Notes under the pieces: model-generated
The model's input: only the letters and a program-made list of their open reading frames with translations
Databases searched by the model: none
Told to the model about the DNA's origin: nothing
NCBI GenBank assembly: GCA_016700115.1
Contig: CP064999.1
Span: 1,860,001 to 1,924,000, forward strand
DNA length: 64,000 bases
Source: Sphingobacteriales bacterium
Lineage (GTDB): Bacteria > Bacteroidota > Bacteroidia > Chitinophagales > UBA2359
Direction of reading: 5' to 3'
Made by a program: the position numbers and the translations under genes
Shown here: one piece after another, positions 25,998 through 35,194 of the stretch
How the letters are laid out: each line of letters opens with the position of its first letter
Position numbering within the stretch: position 1 is the first letter of the stretch

Positions 25998-26993
25998 ATG
26001 AAAGTAGCAGTTGTTGGTGCAACGGGGTTAGTGGGTAAAGTGATGCTAAAGGTTTTGCAGGAACGCAATTTTCCGGTAACGCAAATTATTCCCATTGCTT
26101 CGGAGGCTTCTGTAGGGAATAAAGTGGTGTTTAACGGTAAAGAAGCTGCGGTAGTGAGTATGGAAGACGGATTGTTTAACAAACCCGAAGTAGCATTGTT
26201 TTCTGCCGGTGCAGGGGTATCACTTAATATGGCACCGCGTTTTGCAGAGATTGGAACAACGGTGATTGACAATTCATCAGCATGGCGAATGCACGAGAAC
26301 ATTAAGTTGGTGGTGCCCGAAGTAAATGGAGAAGTGCTGACCCGTGAAGATAAAATAATTGCAAATCCCAATTGTTCCACTATTCAAATGGTGATGGCGC
26401 TCAGCCCGCTCCATCAGGCATTTAAAATCAAACGCATTGTAGTCAGTACTTATCAGGCAGTAACCGGAACGGGTAAAGAGGCAGTTGTTCAACTGAAAAA
26501 TGAGCGCAGCGGAATTGAGGAGGAAAAGGTTTACCCTTACAATATTGACCTAAATTGTCTTCCGCATTGCGATGTGTTTACCGAAAACGGCTATACAAAA
26601 GAAGAAATGAAACTAGTCAATGAAACCCGCAAAATTCTGAATGATTACAGTATTCAGGTAACAGCAACAGCAGTTCGTGTGCCCGTTTTAGGGGGTCATT
26701 CCGAATCGGTCAATGTGGAGTTTGAACGCGATTATGGAAGCATTGACGAAGTCCGCCGAATGTTGAACGAAATGCCGGGTGTTGTTGTGATGGACAATAT
26801 CAGCCAGAATATCTACCCTATGCCGTTATATCAGCAAAACAAAGATGAGGTTTTTGTCGGCCGTATCCGCAGGGATGAATCACAGCCCAATACCTTAAAT
26901 ATGTGGATTGTTTCAGATAATCTTAGAAAGGGAGCAGCAACCAACGCCATCCAAATTGCCGAGTATCTGATTGCTAAAAACTTATTGGGGTAA
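25998..26993 (+). CDS. asd: Aspartate-semialdehyde dehydrogenase
   Basis: Asd reduces aspartyl phosphate to aspartate semialdehyde with NADPH, the branch point to lysine/diaminopimelate, threonine and methionine. The 331-residue protein has the nucleotide-binding loop GATGLVGKVML at 8-18, SSAWR at 93-97 for phosphate binding, the catalytic cysteine 126 in NPNCSTIQ, and GHSESVN with the active-site histidine near 234. ATG 25998 is the natural start. A strong bidirectional terminator separates it from convergent frr. Confidence 0.97.
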   Translation: MKVAVVGATGLVGKVMLKVLQERNFPVTQIIPIASEASVGNKVVFNGKEAAVVSMEDGLFNKPEVALFSAGAGVSLNMAPRFAEIGTTVIDNSSAWRMHENIKLVVPEVNGEVLTREDKIIANPNCSTIQMVMALSPLHQAFKIKRIVVSTYQAVTGTGKEAVVQLKNERSGIEEEKVYPYNIDLNCLPHCDVFTENGYTKEEMKLVNETRKILNDYSIQVTATAVRVPVLGGHSESVNVEFERDYGSIDEVRRMLNEMPGVVVMDNISQNIYPMPLYQQNKDEVFVGRIRRDESQPNTLNMWIVSDNLRKGAATNAIQIAEYLIAKNLLG

Positions 26994-27029
26994 TTCAGCC
27001 GAAGTTAAGACAACTTTAAAATATTAAAT

Positions 27030-27071
27030 AAAAAAGAGGGGGATAGCAGTCAAACTATCCCCCTCTTTTTT
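27030..27071. terminator. Bidirectional terminator between asd and frr
   Basis: aaaaaagagggggatag (27030-27046) and ctatccccctctttttt (27055-27071) form a perfect 17-bp stem with an 8-base loop and A/T tracts at both ends. Confidence 0.93.
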
Positions 27072-27112
27072 ACTAATTACTTCAAAAGAAAGTCAATTAA
27101 AACCGTTTTTAC

Positions 27113-27676
27113 TTAAACGGTCATAATTTCAGTTTCTTTAGCATGAACCACCTTATCTGTTTTCTCGATGAATTTATCGGTTAATTCTTGAATTTCGTGT
27201 TCTGAATTTTTTCCCATATCCTCTGACAAACCATCCTTCACCAATTTTTTAATATTATGGATGGCTTCGCGTCGGGCATTGCGAATACTGACCCGCGTAT
27301 GTTCACCCATATCCTTTACCTGCTTCACTAAGAGAAGCCTGCGTTCCTGGGTCATAGGCGGAATTGTAATTCTGATAATTTGTCCATCATTTTGTGGTGT
27401 AACTCCCAGATTAGCTGCAAAAATTGCCTTTTCTATAGGGGCTACCATATTTTTTTCATAAGGTTGTATGCTCAAAGTTCGGGCATCTAATGAGTTGATA
27501 TTTGCAACCTGACTGACGGGGGTATGTGCTCCGTAGTAATCTACAAAAACATTTTGCAGCATGGCGGGAGTGGCTTTACCTGCTCTCACGCCCTGCAGTT
27601 CTTTTTGTAAATGTTCCAAAGCATGCGTCATTAACTCTTCGGCAGCTTCAATTTCTAATTTTGAATCTTCTATCAT
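27113..27676 (-). CDS. frr: Ribosome recycling factor
   Basis: RRF works with EF-G to split post-termination ribosomes. The frame is open to 27766, but ATG 27676 gives MIEDSKLEIEAAEELMTHAL and the normal length (187 residues); the extra 30 codons contain the predicted promoter. Hallmarks are LQGVRAGKATPAML (about 27-40), IQPYEKNMVAPIEKAI, and VSIRNARREAIHNIKKL near the middle of the second long helix. The gene converges with asd. In many bacteria frr follows pyrH; pyrH is not seen here. Confidence 0.97.
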   Translation of the reverse strand: MIEDSKLEIEAAEELMTHALEHLQKELQGVRAGKATPAMLQNVFVDYYGAHTPVSQVANINSLDARTLSIQPYEKNMVAPIEKAIFAANLGVTPQNDGQIIRITIPPMTQERRLLLVKQVKDMGEHTRVSIRNARREAIHNIKKLVKDGLSEDMGKNSEHEIQELTDKFIEKTDKVVHAKETEIMTV

Positions 27677-27735
27677 ATTCAGGCAATTTAGTACATTAGA
27701 CTTATTAAAATCGGTTTTGTTACCGGATAATGAGG

Positions 27736-27769
27736 CAAAATTACACAAACCATCAAATTCTAACAATTA
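27736..27769 (-). promoter_or_regulatory. frr: Bacteroidota-type promoter for frr
   Basis: On the minus strand TAATTTTG (27736-27743) is preceded 20 nt upstream by TTG (27764-27766). The match in spacing equals that at atpD. It supports the shorter frr start. Confidence 0.6.
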
Positions 27770-27785
27770 TTCTTAGTTTTTTGTC

Positions 27786-28384
27786 CTTTTTACAATCTTC
27801 TCAAATGAACAGTTAAGAGTATAAAGCAATTTATAAGGGTTTGATGTATAGATAGTCAGGAATACTTGGAAAAGTTCTTTTTTTAACACTTATTGAACGA
27901 AGCCCCGATATATATTCATCCGGGTTTTAAAATTATTAATAATTGTTTGGTTGTTTCAGAAACAATGTCAGATTTAGCCTTGAAGAATATTCCTTCAAAA
28001 CCCATTCGCTACAGAATCAAATATTTTATTTTCCACAAATAGCTTCAAATCAAATAATTATAGACACCATAGAGTTAAATCAATCTTCCAAACTTCTACA
28101 TCTACTAAAGGGGGGGTATTATGAATTGCTTTTTATAAATGCGAATTTACCAAGACCAACTGATATAAATGTAACTTCCGGACTGTAGAACTTTGCAGGC
28201 ATTTAGTGATAGTTAACATTGTGAATAACCGTTTTTCAATGCAGTGTGGATGTATCGAGCTAAACTTACTATCTGTTCAAACAGATAGAAAAGGGGAAAA
28301 AATATTGACCGGTTGAATTATTTTAACCTTTAGTTAGTTGTAACCGGAAAAATGTTTATTTTTGTGCGGTAGTTTTAAAAAGCA
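27786..28384. other. Intergenic region upstream of the tRNA, no gene supported
   Basis: About 600 bp hold only short open frames. One (about 27965-28188) reads vaguely like the end of a response-regulator receiver domain (YYELLFINANLPRP) but is too degenerate to call. A TATTTTTG box at 28357-28364 is a plausible tRNA promoter. Confidence 0.4.
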
Positions 28385-28458
28385 GGGCTCTTAGCTCAGT
28401 CGGTTAGAGCAGCGGACTCATAATCCGTAGGTCCGGGGTTCGAGCCCCTGAGGGCCCA
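28385..28458 (+). tRNA. tRNA with anticodon CAT (Met elongator or Ile2)
   Basis: The 74-nt sequence folds as a standard cloverleaf: acceptor gggctct/agggccc with one G-U pair, D arm gctcagtcggttagagc, anticodon arm cggactcataatccg with loop ctcataa, T arm ccggggttcgagcccctg region, discriminator A. CCA is not encoded. The CAT anticodon fits elongator tRNA-Met or the lysidine-modified tRNA-Ile2; from sequence alone I cannot decide. The absence of a C1-A72 mismatch excludes the initiator type. Confidence 0.95.
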
Positions 28459-28470
28459 CTTTAACAACAC

Positions 28471-28509
28471 AAACCTTGATTATTGGCTTTTCAATAGTCA
28501 AGGTTTTTG
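28471..28509 (+). terminator. Rho-independent terminator after the tRNA
   Basis: aaaccttgattattg pairs with caatagtcaaggttt (one G-U) around gctttt, then a T tract. It begins 12 bp after the tRNA. Confidence 0.9.
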
Positions 28510-28720
28510 TTTTGTATATGATTGTATAATTGCATAAACGGGCAGTTCTAAACTATTTTTTGTGTTTATTTGAAGATTTTAAGTGAAGTTTTTATCTTGC
28601 GGTAAAAAAATCAAAATTTCTTTAACTTAGAAACACTTAATTTGTTTTTATATCGTTATCTAAAAGCATATTGTTGCATCTAATTTAATTTAACCCAATT
28701 AACCAACCACCACTCAACCT

Positions 28721-30049
28721 ATGTCAACAATTCAACAATACGACCCAAATTCAACCGACCTAAACCATTATCAGGACATCAACCAACTTCCAAATCTTTT
28801 ATATAGTTGCAGATTTAAAAACCCGAATTCGGCAAAAGGTGTTGCTTCTTTTATTCAGTTTTTAACAAAAGCAAAAATCGAAGAGTTGTATGCCCAATAC
28901 AAACCCGCTGTATCGTTATTTGGAAGACTACTTTCGGGTTTTAGCAAAGTATTTACCACCGAACTACAAAAACTTCAGCTCCAAACTATAGCCAAATATA
29001 TGGCTGAGTCTGTGGTTGTTCAAAAAGAGAAACTGACTGATTTATCGCTTTTATCTCATAATTTGGCGACTTTAGCACCGGCAGCCCATAAATTGTTGGT
29101 CAATAAAATTATAGCTGAGGTTGATTTGCCTGCACAAATTCAGGTTCCGCTCAGTCGTGGTTTCCTGCCGTTCATCAAACAAATCAAGCGATTGGCCATA
29201 GAACAAAAAAATGAGCAGTTCGACATCATTGCCAACGAAATTACCTCTTTGGTTTTTCAAATTCCTGTTGCTGATTTTTTAGAACGGTACAATAATATTG
29301 AACTCAACCGGGTGTTATGGGAATTGCTGCAACTTGACCCCGATGGGTTAAAAAACTGGATTCATAGCGTAGAATCTGCCGTTTGGTTAGAAAAAATCAA
29401 ACGAGAAGTCAACAAAGACGCACTATTCCGGTTGTTATGGGTTTTTTACCATGTTGATTTTCATCTGTCCCGTGCTTTAGCTAATTATGTGTTTAAACGC
29501 CGCTACGAAAACAGCCGGACACGCACTCAAGCCGAAGATGTTCCATTACTCGGATTTTTCCTCAATGTTTTCCGTTTTCAGGTTAAAACATTAGTTCCAC
29601 ATACCTCAGAAGTTGCTTTCCATATCTCCCGAAATGCATATACACTGAGCCATATTGCTTTTGCGGTCCATTTTATTGAAGCGGGGAATCCGAGGCTGAT
29701 CAATTCCTTTAGAAACTATCTGTCTGAATTATCTTATATCGAAAATCCCATGTTTGCATGGAATAGTTTAGTCGAAAGTTACCCAATAGCCGCAACACGC
29801 CCTTTCTTATTAAAGTTAATCGGACAGTTCAAACTCCCGTTCGAACCGCTTTCTACTTTTAAACTGATTGAGCGCAATTTGGTTAATGCCAATGTTTTTA
29901 CGGCATCTACACCTTTCGACACTTCTTTATCTATTTGTTTTAATCCTGAAGATCCCACTTCACTGTTTAAGCATGAAGAAGTTGCGAGGACATTTATGCA
30001 GCTATTTTATGAATCAAAGGGATGGCCTTTGCCGGCAAACGAGCATTAA
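28721..30049 (+). CDS. Conserved-looking protein of unknown function, all-helical
   Basis: I do not recognise this 442-residue protein. It has no signal peptide and no membrane helices, so it should be cytoplasmic. Predicted structure is almost wholly helical, with repeated amphipathic helices of HEAT-like spacing (for example LLSHNLATLAPAAHKLLVNK and FHLSRALANYVFKRRYENS), and the sequence is rich in Leu, Phe and Asn. No catalytic motif is evident. ATG 28721 is well placed after a 260-bp AT-rich leader downstream of the tRNA. Codon use resembles the neighbouring housekeeping genes. It stands alone between two terminators, so context gives no clue. Confidence 0.8.
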   Translation: MSTIQQYDPNSTDLNHYQDINQLPNLLYSCRFKNPNSAKGVASFIQFLTKAKIEELYAQYKPAVSLFGRLLSGFSKVFTTELQKLQLQTIAKYMAESVVVQKEKLTDLSLLSHNLATLAPAAHKLLVNKIIAEVDLPAQIQVPLSRGFLPFIKQIKRLAIEQKNEQFDIIANEITSLVFQIPVADFLERYNNIELNRVLWELLQLDPDGLKNWIHSVESAVWLEKIKREVNKDALFRLLWVFYHVDFHLSRALANYVFKRRYENSRTRTQAEDVPLLGFFLNVFRFQVKTLVPHTSEVAFHISRNAYTLSHIAFAVHFIEAGNPRLINSFRNYLSELSYIENPMFAWNSLVESYPIAATRPFLLKLIGQFKLPFEPLSTFKLIERNLVNANVFTASTPFDTSLSICFNPEDPTSLFKHEEVARTFMQLFYESKGWPLPANEH

Positions 30050-30139
30050 ATTGCTGTTTGTGTCGAAGTACAAATTATATCCCAATAACTTGTCTTATTC
30101 ATTTCTGTGCAGTTAATCCTCAATATAGAGAACCAAAAA

Positions 30140-30180
30140 CTAAAAGCCGCCCAGTTTATAAAAACAAGGGCGGCTTTTAG
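30140..30180. terminator. Bidirectional terminator between the unknown gene and iscA
   Basis: ctaaaagccgccc (30140-30152) and gggcggcttttag (30168-30180) form a perfect 13-bp stem between convergent genes. Confidence 0.9.
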
Positions 30181-30225
30181 TTGTGAATGAATAATGTCTT
30201 TCGCCTCGTATTCAACGATAGAAGC

Positions 30226-30552
30226 TTATACCGCAAAACTTTCCCCACATCCACAAGTGCGGGCAGCATTAGGGTTTACGAAATAAAACCCTTTACCATC
30301 AAGTCCGCGCGAAAAATTGAGTTCAGTATCAAAAAGATAGAGAAAACTTTTTAGGTCGGTAACTATCTTAATGCCTTTGTCTTCAAAAATCTGATCACTT
30401 GGATGGGTTTGGTTGTCAAAATCCATTTTATAAGACAGTCCCGAACAGCCTCCTCCTACCACGCCAACCCGAAGGAAGTAGTCTTCATTCAGATGTGCCT
30501 GTTCTTTTAATTCGCAGATTTTGCTTTTTGCATCTTCACTGATGTAAATCAT
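30226..30552 (-). CDS. iscA: IscA/HesB-type iron-sulfur carrier
   Basis: This 108-residue A-type carrier receives Fe-S clusters from the scaffold or supplies iron and passes clusters to apo-proteins. The three conserved cysteines are present: C36 in VVGGGCSGLSY, and C100 and C102 in RTCGCGESF. It is the last gene of the minus-strand run iscS-iscU-iscA, 75 bp after iscU. SufA or ErpA roles cannot be separated by sequence alone; the neighbours favour the Isc name. Confidence 0.92.
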   Translation of the reverse strand: MIYISEDAKSKICELKEQAHLNEDYFLRVGVVGGGCSGLSYKMDFDNQTHPSDQIFEDKGIKIVTDLKSFLYLFDTELNFSRGLDGKGFYFVNPNAARTCGCGESFAV

Positions 30553-30627
30553 ATCAATTTCTGTTTAGAAGGCGATAGCTATGATTGGTGTTATTTTTGG
30601 TTGCCGTGTTTTTTATAGCGGTCGTTC

Positions 30628-31047
30628 TTAGTGAACAATGCTTTCTTCAAATTTAACCGGCTCTAATCCGTTTTTAATGCGGTAGTCGTTAATAGCTGCT
30701 TTGATTGCATCTTCAGCCAATACAGAGCAGTGTATTTTAACCGGAGGTAAATTCAACTCTTCCACGATGTCCATATTGTCAATTTCGAGGGCTTCGTCAA
30801 TGGTTTTACCTTTGAGCCATTCTGTAGCTAAGGAAGAAGAAGCAATAGCAGAACCGCAACCGAAGGTTTTGAATTTAGCATCGGTGATAAGACCGGTTTC
30901 TTCTTCAACTTCAATTTGTAAGCGCATAACATCGCCACATTCGGGAGCGCCTACCAAACCTGTTCCAACATTTTTTTTACTTTTATCAATTGTTCCCACA
31001 TTGCGGGGATTGTTATAGTGGTCTAACACTTTATCTGAGTATGCCAT
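30628..31047 (-). CDS. iscU: Iron-sulfur cluster scaffold IscU
   Basis: IscU is the scaffold on which IscS-delivered sulfur and iron assemble into a cluster. The 139-residue protein has C37 and D39 (GAPECGDVM), C64 (TFGCGSAIAS) and C107 (KIHCSVLAEDA). LPPVK at 100-104 is the motif bound by the HscA-type Hsp70. All ligands of the true IscU (not NifU or SufU) pattern are present. It follows iscS by 46 bp. No hscA, hscB or ferredoxin gene is nearby. Confidence 0.96.
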   Translation of the reverse strand: MAYSDKVLDHYNNPRNVGTIDKSKKNVGTGLVGAPECGDVMRLQIEVEEETGLITDAKFKTFGCGSAIASSSLATEWLKGKTIDEALEIDNMDIVEELNLPPVKIHCSVLAEDAIKAAINDYRIKNGLEPVKFEESIVH

Positions 31048-31093
31048 GGTGTGTATGATTTTAAAGGTGGATTGAATTGTATAATAGTTAAAA

Positions 31094-32317
31094 TCAATGG
31101 TCAGCCCATTGAATTGTTTTAAGGTCTATTCCTTCTTTAAACATTTCCCATAAAGGACTAAGTTCCCTCATCCGGTTTACGGCTTTGGTAACCTGCTCAA
31201 TGGTGTAATCAATTTGTTCTTCGGTGTTGAATCGGCCAAGGCTGAAGCGGATTGACGAATGAGCAAGCTCATCATCTAACCCCAAAGCGACTAAAACATA
31301 AGAAGGCTCCAGCGATGCAGAAGTACAGGCAGAACCTGACGAAACTCCGATGTTTTTGTTGAAACCCATCATCAGTCCTTCGCCTTCCACATATTTAAAG
31401 GAGATATTGGTGATATGGGGCAAACGGTGTTGCGTGTTACCATTAATATAGCTTTCTTCTAATTTTATGAGACCGGATTCCAGTTTGTTTCTCAGGTTAG
31501 AAAGCCTTTCAGATTCTGTGGACATTTCGAGACGGCAAAGTTCGGCAGCTTTGCCAAAGCCTACAATTCCGGGCACATTTAACGTACCGGAACGCATACC
31601 CCTTTCGTGCCCGCCTCCATCTAATTGGGCTGTTAGTTTGACCCTTGGGTTTTTACGCCGAACAAATAACGCACCTACTCCTTTAGGTCCATACATTTTG
31701 TGTGCGGTAAAACTCATCAGGTCAATTCCTAACTTTTGAACATCAACCGGCACTTTTCCAACTGCCTGAGTGGCATCTGTCATAAACAATGCGCCGTGTT
31801 TATGGGTAATCCGTGCGATTTCTTCGATAGGTTGAAGAACACCAATTTCGTTGTTGGCAAACATCACCGAAACTAAAATAGTTTTTGGGGTAAAAGCTTT
31901 TTCCAGAACTTCGAGACTGATTAATCCATCTTCCTGAACATCCAGATAAGTTACATCTATTCCTTTTTTCTGAAGGTTTTTACACGTATCTAAAACGGCT
32001 TTATGCTCAGTCTTAACGGTAATGATATGGTTGCCTTGTCGCGAATACATATCAGCAACCCCTTTTATGGCTAAATTGATTGCTTCGGTGGCACCGGAAG
32101 TAAAGATGATTTCTTTGGGATTGGCGTTGATGAGTTGAGCAATTTGCCCGCGCCCATAGTCAACTGCTTCTTCGGCAGACCAACCAAATGGATGATTTCT
32201 ACTTGCAGCATTGCCAAACTGCTCGGTAAAATACGGTAACATGGCTTCCAGAACACGCGGATCCATCGGGGTAGTTGCGCTATTGTCGAGATATATCGGC
32301 AATTTTAGTGTTTGCAT
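31094..32317 (-). CDS. iscS: Cysteine desulfurase IscS
   Basis: IscS is a PLP enzyme that takes sulfur from cysteine, carries it as a persulfide and hands it to IscU and thiolation enzymes. The 407-residue protein has YLDNSATTPMD at 9-19, the PLP lysine K207 in TAHKMYGPKG and the persulfide cysteine C331 in SSGSACTSAS, the longer class I loop. ATG 32317 is preceded by a TATCTTTG box. It leads the iscS-iscU-iscA operon; no iscR regulator is seen. Confidence 0.97.
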   Translation of the reverse strand: MQTLKLPIYLDNSATTPMDPRVLEAMLPYFTEQFGNAASRNHPFGWSAEEAVDYGRGQIAQLINANPKEIIFTSGATEAINLAIKGVADMYSRQGNHIITVKTEHKAVLDTCKNLQKKGIDVTYLDVQEDGLISLEVLEKAFTPKTILVSVMFANNEIGVLQPIEEIARITHKHGALFMTDATQAVGKVPVDVQKLGIDLMSFTAHKMYGPKGVGALFVRRKNPRVKLTAQLDGGGHERGMRSGTLNVPGIVGFGKAAELCRLEMSTESERLSNLRNKLESGLIKLEESYINGNTQHRLPHITNISFKYVEGEGLMMGFNKNIGVSSGSACTSASLEPSYVLVALGLDDELAHSSIRFSLGRFNTEEQIDYTIEQVTKAVNRMRELSPLWEMFKEGIDLKTIQWADH

Positions 32318-32336
32318 ACAAAAGTTAAATTTTAGT

Positions 32337-32344
32337 ACAAAGAT
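32337..32344 (-). promoter_or_regulatory. iscS: Putative -7 box of the isc operon
   Basis: TATCTTTG on the minus strand lies 19 bp upstream of the iscS ATG. No TTG at the expected -33 spacing is seen. Confidence 0.45.
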
Positions 32345-32595
32345 AACGCATGTTTTTTGATATAGTTCAGGTTGTTTAGATTTTTTCTAAATAAAGATGC
32401 GAAAATAGGAGTAATTTGTTGATCAAAAGATACTTTTAAATCATTTGACTTTCGTTCCTTGTTTTCAGCCAACAGATGTTTTTGTCCTACATCAATTAAA
32501 AAAGTTGCATTAAGCCTGTTAAGTAATCAATTGAATATCCTATAAATAGGATGAGCAGAGGAATTATATAGAAAACTCCGGTTAGAGGCAAGAGT

Positions 32596-34254
32596 TTATT
32601 CAATTACTGCCTGCCCGGTTAAAAGGTTAAAAATTTTCTTATCCCAGCTGTATAGGTCTTCTCTGAAATTTACTTCATTGGTATAGGGGTCAATAAAAGC
32701 AGATTGATAGACCAGAAAAATAGGGATATGGGATTTGAGCTTAACAGTAGTCTCTTTTTGGCTATGGATGACCTCCTCAATTTTCTTATCATTCCATTTA
32801 GGGTCTGATTTGAGCAGATGTTTTGCCAGTTCAAGCGGGTTGTTTACCCTGATGCAACCATGACTATAAGAGCGACGGCTGTTGTTGAACAATTCTTTGG
32901 AGGGGGTGTCGTGAATATATATATCAAACGCATTGGGAAACATGAACTTAACCACTCCCATCGGGTTAAATGCGCTGGCACCCTGCCTGAAATAGTATTG
33001 ACTCAGGTCAACATTTTGCCAGTTAACGGAGGTCGGATTGATGAGTTTGTTGCCCTTAAATACCTTAATATCGTTGTTTATGAAAAAGTTGGCATCATAG
33101 TCAACCTCTTTCATCAATTCGTTTTTTGCGATACTGGCCGGCATATACCAAAAGGGATTGAACACTAAATAAGTAATTGTATCGGCAAAAATTGGTGTAG
33201 GATAGTTTTCTCGCCCAACGATTATGAGTTCACTATATGTTTTTTCTCCGTTTTCAAACATGTTCAGACGATAATCGGGCAAATTGACCATTACATAGGT
33301 ATTGCCCCATGTTTCAGGTGCCCAACGCCAACGCTCCATGTTCGCTTTAATTTGCATAATACGGTGTTGAGGACTGATATTCAACTCGTTGATTACGTTG
33401 ATACGTACCAATCCATCGTAATAAAGACCGTGTCTGCGTTGAAACAGCATCACTGCTGTTTCTAATTCTTTGTCAAAATAGTCGGTTATTGATGTATTTA
33501 GGCTCAGTTCTCCGCTCAATTGCAATCTTTTGCGAAGGTCAATCACCAGCGGACTATAGTCTCCTTTTTGAAGCAATAGATTCCATTTTGCAGACAGTTT
33601 TCCCCAATCGGGTTGATTCTGATAGTCTTTTAGCAGCTGTTTTAACTGTTTGTATTCATTTTGCTGGGGTTCAAAAGAATGTAGTATCTCGCAAACGGAG
33701 CCTTGAGTTTGAATAACCTGTAAAAGTTGAGCTACTATATCTAATTCAATTCTCATAGGTTTCCATACAAGCCCAATGCTATCAGGACGAACGGCACCGT
33801 TTTGCAAATGAGTTCCGAGTTGCAAAAAGCTGTCTGTCAGTAAAAGTTCCAGAGTAATAAGTGTCTCTACCGGACTATTTTCTTTGTTTGCGGTCAATTT
33901 TGCCAACTGATCTTTAATGGCAATTTGATGATAATTGACGGGAGCTAAGCCATTTTCTTCGCAGATGTTGAAAAAACAGCCGGTAAAATCAAGGGTGCGT
34001 TCAGGCACATAACGCCCCACAATCCATATCGGCGAATAGCCCCGTTGAACATAAAAATTACGGATGAGCTCGGCTTTAAATACCTGTTCTCCGTTGTTAA
34101 AAATTCTCCGGGTTGAATCTTGAAACTGAGCTATTGTCTTGACCAATATGCCCGGTAAGTCCTGATAATCCTGCAAATTTTGTGAATTGGCTTTAGGTTG
34201 TACAAACAAGGACAAACCAAAAATTAGAGCAACAAGGATTGGTTTTAGGGTCAT
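32596..34254 (-). CDS. L,D-transpeptidase, YcbB/LdtD-like
   Basis: The 552-residue protein begins with a signal peptide (MTLKPILVALIFGLSLFVQP), so it acts in the periplasm on peptidoglycan, making 3-3 crosslinks or anchoring proteins. The order is an N-terminal helical domain (about 40-230), a peptidoglycan-binding segment with FQRRHGLYYDG (about 270-285), then the YkuD catalytic domain (about 310-500). The catalytic motif is SHGCIRV with cysteine 467, preceded by the histidine in YIHDTP. This is the large YcbB layout, not the short ErfK type. ATG 34254 is well supported. It is separate from the BtuF-like gene by 133 bp on the same strand. Confidence 0.93.
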   Translation of the reverse strand: MTLKPILVALIFGLSLFVQPKANSQNLQDYQDLPGILVKTIAQFQDSTRRIFNNGEQVFKAELIRNFYVQRGYSPIWIVGRYVPERTLDFTGCFFNICEENGLAPVNYHQIAIKDQLAKLTANKENSPVETLITLELLLTDSFLQLGTHLQNGAVRPDSIGLVWKPMRIELDIVAQLLQVIQTQGSVCEILHSFEPQQNEYKQLKQLLKDYQNQPDWGKLSAKWNLLLQKGDYSPLVIDLRKRLQLSGELSLNTSITDYFDKELETAVMLFQRRHGLYYDGLVRINVINELNISPQHRIMQIKANMERWRWAPETWGNTYVMVNLPDYRLNMFENGEKTYSELIIVGRENYPTPIFADTITYLVFNPFWYMPASIAKNELMKEVDYDANFFINNDIKVFKGNKLINPTSVNWQNVDLSQYYFRQGASAFNPMGVVKFMFPNAFDIYIHDTPSKELFNNSRRSYSHGCIRVNNPLELAKHLLKSDPKWNDKKIEEVIHSQKETTVKLKSHIPIFLVYQSAFIDPYTNEVNFREDLYSWDKKIFNLLTGQAVIE

Positions 34255-34387
34255 TTTATTTTAAAAGAATCTTGAAGAAGAATGAAATTTCTATTTAAAC
34301 GAGCAATAATTGTTGGTCAGATAGTAAAAAAGCATTCAAAAAAAATCAATATCAAAATAACCATACTGACAATGCTAAGTTGAAGAT

Positions 34388-35194
34388 TTAGTTATAATCT
34401 GAGTTTATGTCAGCAATCAGTTGATGAAAAAAGGGTATAGCTAAAAGCAACCGACTCCCATACCACGAAAACATTTCTCCATTAACCGGTAAAATTCGGG
34501 TATGAGGTAAAATCATTTGAATTGCAGGAATATGTTTTTGTTTAAAAGGATAGGGTTCAGATGATAACAACACCAAATCCGGCCGGCATGTTTTCATGTC
34601 GTTTTCTGAAAGTTGAGGATAGCGGGTTAGTTCAGGAGGCAAAGCATTTTCAAATCCGCAAACGTTGGTAAGGAGGTCGTTAATAAATGTCTGATGTCCG
34701 GCAGCCATAAAAGGGTTTTGCCAAATCAGATACAGTACCCTGAATTTTTTTTCAGACTTTGACAAAACTGATGCTTCAGCTTCTATTTTAGTGGCCAGCT
34801 CATTTGCTTTTTCAGATTGGCAAGTGATATTGCCTATTGTTCGAATCATCCATAACGCTTCGGACAAATTGCTAATATCACTCATCCAAACCGGTACTTT
34901 CTTTTCAAGAATCGAAATACCCTCAAGGATATTTTCCTCTTTATTGCCGATTACCAAATCGGGATTGAGTTGTATGATTTTTTCTAAAGAAAAATTTTTT
35001 GTGCCTCCAACTTTAGTTTTGGTTTTTAACCAACTGCCGGGGTGAATGCAAAATTTGGTAATTCCCACAACCTCTTCATCTAAGCCAAGGTAATTGAGCA
35101 GTTCTGTCTGTGAAGGCACTAAAGAAACTATTCTTCGGGGAGGGATGTTGAAAAATACCTCTCTGCCCATTTGATCGGCAACAAAAGTTTGCAT
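34388..35194 (-). CDS. BtuF/TroA-like helical-backbone metal-receptor protein without signal peptide
   Basis: The 268 residues follow the cobalamin/iron-siderophore binding fold: PPRRIVSLVPSQTELLNYLG near 18-37, then PDLVIGNKEENILE, VWMSDISNLSEAL, MRTIGNI, and a second lobe with FRVLYLIWQNPFMAAG and PDLVLLSSEPYPF. Usual binding proteins are secreted or lipidated, but here MQTFVADQMGREVFF starts directly with the first strand and no hydrophobic segment precedes it in frame. No permease or ATPase gene is adjacent. It may be a cytoplasmic family member, or the start may be mis-read. Ligand is not predictable. Confidence 0.82.
   Translation of the reverse strand: MQTFVADQMGREVFFNIPPRRIVSLVPSQTELLNYLGLDEEVVGITKFCIHPGSWLKTKTKVGGTKNFSLEKIIQLNPDLVIGNKEENILEGISILEKKVPVWMSDISNLSEALWMIRTIGNITCQSEKANELATKIEAEASVLSKSEKKFRVLYLIWQNPFMAAGHQTFINDLLTNVCGFENALPPELTRYPQLSENDMKTCRPDLVLLSSEPYPFKQKHIPAIQMILPHTRILPVNGEMFSWYGSRLLLAIPFFHQLIADINSDYN

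Noticed and set aside
27943..28188. Short ORF resembling a response-regulator tail
   Set aside because: Only a faint similarity (ELLFINANLPRP) with no conserved receiver aspartate context and no full domain; treated as chance or an unrecognisable relic.
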